A DNA stretch of 64,000 nucleotides, from positions 3,534,001 to 3,598,000 of the forward strand of contig JAPFFF010000003.1 of assembly GCA_039105265.1 (NCBI GenBank), given 5' to 3'. How positions within the stretch are numbered: the first letter of the stretch is position 1; each line of letters starts with the position of its first letter. The notes under the pieces were generated by a model that did no database searches, was not told the DNA's origin, and saw only the letters and a list, made by a program, of their open reading frames with translations. The stretch is from Tritrichomonas musculus. Lineage: Eukaryota > Parabasalia > Tritrichomonadida > Tritrichomonadidae. Shown here piece after piece: positions 59,370-64,000 of this stretch. The translations under genes and the position numbers were made by a program.

Positions 59370-60161
59370 ATGACGAATTATTGTGGGCTTCGAATGCAAC
59401 CATTCCCAGCATTTCAAGTTACATATCAACCTCCACAAGTTAAACAAACTGATGATCTCAAAATATCGATACAAATGCTCATAAATGAATTAGAATCATC
59501 TATTAATCAAGTTCAAGAAATAACATTACTTACACAACGATATAACATCAAACGAAGACGTTTATATGATGTAATTAACGTGTTTTCATCAGTCGGTAGC
59601 TGCAGCAAATCAGGATTAGATCATTTGATTTGGTATGGAAAAGATCAATTATGCGTCCACCTTGAAAAACTTAAACAATCATATCACATCAAAGATCCTA
59701 ATTACACCCTTCTACAACTTTTCCCAGTTTCTGGATGTATTGGCATTTCCAATTTAACTATATGTTTTTTACTTTTATTTTTCGCTTTAAAGACAAATCG
59801 TCTTGATTTGAGATATGTTGGCAATTTATTTTCACGTCAAACAAGTCGATATAAAACAACCCTTTGTAAGCTTTATCAGATCTCCTATATACTAGGCGCT
59901 GTTGGAATCACAAATCGAACAAATCAAGTTTGTGAAGTTGTCTTGAACGAACCATATTACAATGAAGAAATAGTCCCTGATGAACCAACAAAAGATTCTG
60001 ACAATTTTCAAAATCAAGGTAAAGATAAAAAATCTTTGATCGAAGATAATCCTATGTCAATTTTTTCTCTTTTAAATCACACCGAAAAAACTGAACCAAA
60101 GAAACCAAATCCATATCAATATATTCTTGATAGGCGAAAAGAATTTCATAATTTATCATGA
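59370..60161 (+). CDS. E2F-like transcription factor with two winged-helix domains
   Basis: A 263-residue protein whose first DNA-binding domain contains YNIKRRRLYDVINVFSSVGS (58-77) and then GLDHLIWYG. This is the RRxYDxxNVxxxxG...W signature of E2F/DP factors, with the DNA-contacting RRRLYD at 62-67. A second, degenerate winged helix spans about 119-192 (FALKTNRLDLRYVGNLF, then TLCKLYQISYILGAVGI). Two DNA-binding domains without a dimerisation coiled coil or a retinoblastoma-binding tail is the layout of atypical E2F7/8-type repressors. Targets are cell-cycle genes in other eukaryotes. The C-terminus is acidic and disordered. The promoter is squeezed into 141 bp between this ATG and the large transposon arm. 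Confidence 0.8.
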   Translation: MTNYCGLRMQPFPAFQVTYQPPQVKQTDDLKISIQMLINELESSINQVQEITLLTQRYNIKRRRLYDVINVFSSVGSCSKSGLDHLIWYGKDQLCVHLEKLKQSYHIKDPNYTLLQLFPVSGCIGISNLTICFLLLFFALKTNRLDLRYVGNLFSRQTSRYKTTLCKLYQISYILGAVGITNRTNQVCEVVLNEPYYNEEIVPDEPTKDSDNFQNQGKDKKSLIEDNPMSIFSLLNHTEKTEPKKPNPYQYILDRRKEFHNLS

Positions 60162-60539
60162 CATGATTCTTTGCTATTCTTTTGAATTCTTTTTGTTTGA
60201 TATTTATTGTCTATGTGATTTTTTTTACATGGATCATACTAAGTTGTTAATAATTAAAATTTGAAGTTTTCAATCATTTATTTTCTTTTAAATTGTTCTA
60301 TTTTTATTGTATTACTCTAATATTATATGTTTCCTCATAATCATCGCATAAAAGATTTGATGAAGAAAAAAAAATTATTCATTCTTCATGATCTAGAACA
60401 AAAGAAAATCATCCAGTACCTTAAAATAAAAAGAAAGAAAAAAACAATTTTTAAAGCAAACTTTTTAAGAAGGAGGGGAAAAAAAAATTAATTTGGAAGC
60501 GAGCTAAATTTTTTTTTGATTTGAAAGGTAAAAAATTCT
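60162..60539. other. Convergent intergenic region
   Basis: 378 bp between the E2F-like gene (+) and the ubiquitin-like-repeat gene (-), with A-rich and purine-rich runs near 60425-60490. No gene seen. Confidence 0.55.
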
Positions 60540-63500
60540 TTAATGTTCTGTGAGCATCTTCCTTACCTTTCTACAATAGAATTTATTATGATCATCGACA
60601 AGAATATTTTTTAATAGCATACTAGGATCAAGAATCTTACCCATATATAATAAAATTGTTTCCAAATCTTCCTCTTTTCCACGGGTATTCATTTCAGTAG
60701 AAATATTTGCTATTATATCACCAACCGACATTTCACTACTATAACTGATCTCTTGGTCCTCGCAGAGATTATCATCTTTATCATAATATGTAACTAAGAT
60801 ATATGGAGATCCTTCAGGTGCAGAAATGCTATTTTTATTAACGATTAAAAGTCTTTTTGCGCCAATGGCATACAAGTTTTGGGTATCGCAGAGAATTCTT
60901 CCATTGTTTCCATAATTGATGTAGGGAAAGTCTTTCAAGTATGGATCTTTTGCTTCAATTGGTTTAATTTCATTAAATACAACACAAATGTCTTTGATTT
61001 GGTTGTAATCATTCAAACATTTATCAGCAACTATTTCTTTTATATCATCAACATCTGTATCATAGGCAATAGGAAGATTAACTGTGCGCAATTTATCTTT
61101 TCTGACATCTACTTTTTTGTCTATTTCAATTATGATTTCTTTCATCTTATCTTCTTTTTCGAGATCTTGAATACAAGTTTTATGACCTTGAATTTCAAAT
61201 AGATTTTGATCATCAAAAACAATTGAGCCTGAATCAGATAATTTAATAATGATATTATTAGGACACTTTTTTCTTAATTCACTCACCGTTGATTCACATT
61301 TGAGACCACTTGGCAATGATCCTTTATTATCACAAATTGCTTTAAAATCTTCATCTTCATTAACAATCACGGTAATCTGGAATTTTTTAGCTTTCTTCAT
61401 TAATTTCCAAATTGTTTTATTATCATCATTAATTATATCATCGCTGATTTTTAGCTGAATCCTTTTCAAATTTTTGATTTTATTTTTAAGATGAGAATTC
61501 TCGATTAGATCGAAGCATTTCTTTTTGCATTCGAAGACAGTTAATTTGTCATCAATGATATCAGTAGTTTTTAATGCTTCATATTGTTTATCTGCAAAAA
61601 TCAAATCGTATTCATACATACACTGAATTTGTGAGCCTTTAACAATGATTAAATCATCATATTTTTCATCATCATTGAGCCTTTTATTTAAATGATAGAG
61701 CGCTAATTTTTTATTTTTAATTTTTTCTGATAAATCATTCTTAATATCTTCAACAGTATCATTTGATTCAACTTCTAGTTCAACATCTTTATTATCTTGG
61801 TCAAATTCAGGTAATTTAATTTGCAGCTTATGCTTAAGTTCTTTTATTAATATTATGTAAACCGCATCGGGATGTTTTGAGGATGTTTTTTCCAATATAC
61901 TCATATCATCTAAAGGTTTTAAGCCTTTAGGTATTTCTTTTTCATCTATACTTATTGGACCATATATATCCAATCTCTTTGCTTTTGTACTTGGCAGTGT
62001 TATTGCTTTAATTTCACGAACAGTTGATCGTGGATCAATTCTGAATTGTTTAACTTTACTTAATTTACCATTTGACATTATCTTGAATTTGTAAAGTGGC
62101 TTTTTAGGTATAACAATGAAAACAGTTTCACCTTGCTCATAGTCATCGAAGCTGCTCTCGTCATCCATTGGTTCAACTACTTCTTCATCTTTTTTATGCT
62201 TATCAGGTTCAGCTTCTTCTGTTTCATTAGTATTTGGTTTAGACATCAAATCAAAATCATATTTTCCAAGACCCAATTTTTCCCTTATATCTGATCGTAT
62301 TCGAGAAACAGTTGTTCCTCTTTCCACATCTATTTGTTCCTCAATGATTCCACTTAATAATTTGAATGTAAATTTGGGAGGAAGGAGTTCAATGTCTATT
62401 ACTTTAGTTTTATCTCCATTAATTATATTAAAGAAAGGCTCGTCTGCAGAAATAATATGCCCTTCAAATGAAACCTTAAATCTTTCAATCGGGGGGAGTT
62501 TTTTAGCTCTTTCCAGTTCTTCTTCTTCTTCTTCTTCTAAAAATTCAAAATCTTTTTTATTTTTGTTAATAACGATTAAATTTTTATCCAAAAGAGTTTG
62601 GAGTGAGATTTTTCCTGAACCAAAGGGATCACACGGATCTTTCGAATCACTTAGATCTGCGATTTTAAATCTACAAAGATGCAAGTCATCTGAGTTTACT
62701 ATATGGATAGAAAATTTAATTGGATACTTCTTAACTTTGATGGGCTCATTAAATAATTTTGCATCAAATAAATTAATCTTATTTCTTAATATGGATTCAT
62801 TTTGGAGCAATTGAATGTCATATTTCATATGATTTTTTTTGTCAACTTCAGCCAATTGCAATTTAATCCTATTTTCTATTTCACTAATGGCTTCTATTGT
62901 TATGGTTTCTTTCTTGAAACGAATCTTTTCCTGCTTTTCGTCTTCATATTGAAAGGTGTATTCAGGATCAATTAGTTTAATTATTATCTTATTATTGGAC
63001 CTTTTGAATTCATCATTTATAAGAGCATTAGATTCACAATAATTGTCAGAATTTTCTTTATAAAATTGAATTCGAGAAGATTGAATATCCTTTAATTTAT
63101 TAAAATGCAATTTCATAAGTTCTCTTAGTTCCATAAAGGATTTACCATCAGGAATTCTTAATAAATAATCATCATCTTCAAAATGAAAAGAATATTGTGG
63201 GTCCAACTGAATGCATTCGATAATTCTATTTTTCTCGTAATAGTTGAAAATTGGTTCATTTTCATCTAATTCAGTATCTTCAATTTTTAAAATTATATCA
63301 TGATTTTCATTTTTAGGTGGATTTTTCTCTTTAAAATCACCACTAATCAATACATCTCTTACCTTAACATTTTTTTCGTAATTTTTGGAATAAGTCTCAT
63401 TTTGGATTGACTTGAACTTGTATTTGGGCGGAATAATTTGAATAGTGATGATGTTAGATTCATTTATATCGAACATTTTTTGGTCACCTTTTAGATTTTT

Positions 63501-64000
63501 ATCGTTATCAATGATTAAATTAATTTTATTTTCAATTTGATATTTTTTACGAATTTTTTTTTTTGCTTTTGAGACATTGTCATCTTCTTCAAATCTATAT
63601 TTGAATTCTGCTTCAGACATAATATCATCTAAATCTTCTTTAATTAGAATATTTTTAAGATTTTGGGTATCAAAACTGAAAGATAAAAGAGGAGGCAGCT
63701 TTGAAATTTCAAAAATTTCATTTCTTTTATAATCTAGGTTTTCAAAGGTATCTTCTTCTTTAATCTCTTTGACCTTTGTATATTCAGTTTCACCCTCTTT
63801 CTTAATTATGTGAGCTTCGACTCTTTCAACCGTTGTAACATTTAGCCATTTTGCTAAATGCTCTTTCACGTTTGTATTGGGATTATCAATGAAAAAAGAT
63901 TTTATTTGTTGTTTATCTTTCTTCTTATATGAATACTTGATTTTTAGAATGTAAGGCTTGTCTTCTGTATTTTTAGTTATACGAGTAATTTCATTTTTTG
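60540..64000 (-). CDS. Tandem ubiquitin-like (beta-grasp) repeat protein, partial
   Basis: The reverse-strand frame is open from the stop at 60540 to the window edge, at least 1152 residues. The GTG at 63869 is not a start because the frame continues upstream in the same style (ITKNTEDKPYILKIKYSYKK). The chain is built of roughly ten or more units of about 80-100 residues that share a pattern. A strand holding 'PxYxF' (PPKYKFKSIQ, DPQYSFHFED, DPEYTFQYED, PPKFTFKLLSG, PLYKFKIMSN) is followed by a helix starting T(V/I)xxI (TVSRIRSDIREKLGL, TVREIKAITLP, TVEDIKNDLSEKIKN). Then come strands and a 'DxxxL' turn before the next 'I-x-I' strand. This is the ubiquitin fold order. There is no Gly-Gly end between units, so they are unlikely to be released as modifiers. 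A scaffold or giant adaptor is more likely. An acidic Glu run is at about residue 490. Function unknown. Confidence 0.75.
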   Translation of the reverse strand, partial: KNEITRITKNTEDKPYILKIKYSYKKKDKQQIKSFFIDNPNTNVKEHLAKWLNVTTVERVEAHIIKKEGETEYTKVKEIKEEDTFENLDYKRNEIFEISKLPPLLSFSFDTQNLKNILIKEDLDDIMSEAEFKYRFEEDDNVSKAKKKIRKKYQIENKINLIIDNDKNLKGDQKMFDINESNIITIQIIPPKYKFKSIQNETYSKNYEKNVKVRDVLISGDFKEKNPPKNENHDIILKIEDTELDENEPIFNYYEKNRIIECIQLDPQYSFHFEDDDYLLRIPDGKSFMELRELMKLHFNKLKDIQSSRIQFYKENSDNYCESNALINDEFKRSNNKIIIKLIDPEYTFQYEDEKQEKIRFKKETITIEAISEIENRIKLQLAEVDKKNHMKYDIQLLQNESILRNKINLFDAKLFNEPIKVKKYPIKFSIHIVNSDDLHLCRFKIADLSDSKDPCDPFGSGKISLQTLLDKNLIVINKNKKDFEFLEEEEEEELERAKKLPPIERFKVSFEGHIISADEPFFNIINGDKTKVIDIELLPPKFTFKLLSGIIEEQIDVERGTTVSRIRSDIREKLGLGKYDFDLMSKPNTNETEEAEPDKHKKDEEVVEPMDDESSFDDYEQGETVFIVIPKKPLYKFKIMSNGKLSKVKQFRIDPRSTVREIKAITLPSTKAKRLDIYGPISIDEKEIPKGLKPLDDMSILEKTSSKHPDAVYIILIKELKHKLQIKLPEFDQDNKDVELEVESNDTVEDIKNDLSEKIKNKKLALYHLNKRLNDDEKYDDLIIVKGSQIQCMYEYDLIFADKQYEALKTTDIIDDKLTVFECKKKCFDLIENSHLKNKIKNLKRIQLKISDDIINDDNKTIWKLMKKAKKFQITVIVNEDEDFKAICDNKGSLPSGLKCESTVSELRKKCPNNIIIKLSDSGSIVFDDQNLFEIQGHKTCIQDLEKEDKMKEIIIEIDKKVDVRKDKLRTVNLPIAYDTDVDDIKEIVADKCLNDYNQIKDICVVFNEIKPIEAKDPYLKDFPYINYGNNGRILCDTQNLYAIGAKRLLIVNKNSISAPEGSPYILVTYYDKDDNLCEDQEISYSSEMSVGDIIANISTEMNTRGKEEDLETILLYMGKILDPSMLLKNILVDDHNKFYCRKVRKMLTEH

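Noticed and set aside
63867-64000. Start of the ubiquitin-like-repeat gene at 63869
   Set aside because: The codon is GTG and the frame stays open with the same composition to the window edge, so the gene is partial.
1-64000. Introns and CRISPR arrays
   Set aside because: I saw no GTATGT...ACTAACACACAG pair in the genes and no regularly spaced direct repeats with unique spacers.

Overview
The window looks like nuclear DNA of a parabasalid protist of the Tritrichomonas/Trichomonas type. It is very AT-rich, most genes are single uninterrupted reading frames, and intergenic gaps are short and almost pure A/T. Several starts are preceded by trichomonad-like initiator (TCA...) and Myb-type (ATCGTT/AACGAT) elements. 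A BspA-like leucine-rich-repeat relic and DNA transposons (hAT, MULE, Tc1/mariner) are present. The assignment is inferred from gene style and content, without database support. No tRNA, rRNA, CRISPR or bacterial operon was seen.

1-43.6 kb is gene-dense. In order: a helical-repeat gene running off the left edge (-), SDE2-like (+), ENY2/Sus1 (+), a possible 45-residue ORF (-), a degenerate MutL/PMS homologue (+), an importin-beta-like HEAT protein (+), a minimal CDC25-like phosphatase (-) sharing an 87-bp promoter with a small acidic protein (+), a GAPVD1-like RasGAP (+), a 2568-residue BEACH/WD40 protein (+), a SCAMP-like four-helix membrane protein (+), a dihydropyrimidine-dehydrogenase-type flavo-iron-sulfur enzyme (+), an EF-hand-like protein, a coiled-coil protein and a Q/P/N-rich protein (all +), two coiled-coil proteins (-), a beta-strand-rich possible hydrogenosomal barrel (+), Rab geranylgeranyltransferase beta (-), a TKL-like kinase (-), a 3.2-kb gene-poor stretch with small inverted-repeat elements, a tubulin-tyrosine-ligase-like enzyme (+) and 14-3-3 (-). 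Rab prenylation, SCAMP, BEACH and RasGAP proteins point to membrane traffic. CDC25, 14-3-3 and E2F point to cell-cycle control.

43.8-59.2 kb is a transposon graveyard. A 5,642-bp hAT element with a perfect 8-bp target duplication holds a broken transposase, a BspA-like LRR relic, an ARM-like pseudogene and a nested 476-bp MITE. It sits next to a mariner-type transposase remnant and a 467-bp hairpin MITE. Next comes an 8,152-bp unit bounded by 186-bp, nearly identical inverted repeats and flanked by TA. Inside it are a 731-bp MITE, a three-copy palindromic repeat, a 76-bp tandem duplication and a 2.3-kb Mutator-like element whose transposase frame is interrupted only by two in-frame TAA codons.

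59.4-64 kb returns to genes: an E2F-like factor with two winged helices starting 141 bp after the large element, and on the opposite strand a very long protein of tandem ubiquitin-like (beta-grasp) modules running off the right edge.

Several ORF starts that look plausible are not ATG codons. I moved those starts to the first sensible ATG for ENY2, the 500-residue coiled-coil protein, SCAMP-like, TTL-like and 14-3-3, and left the right-edge gene open.
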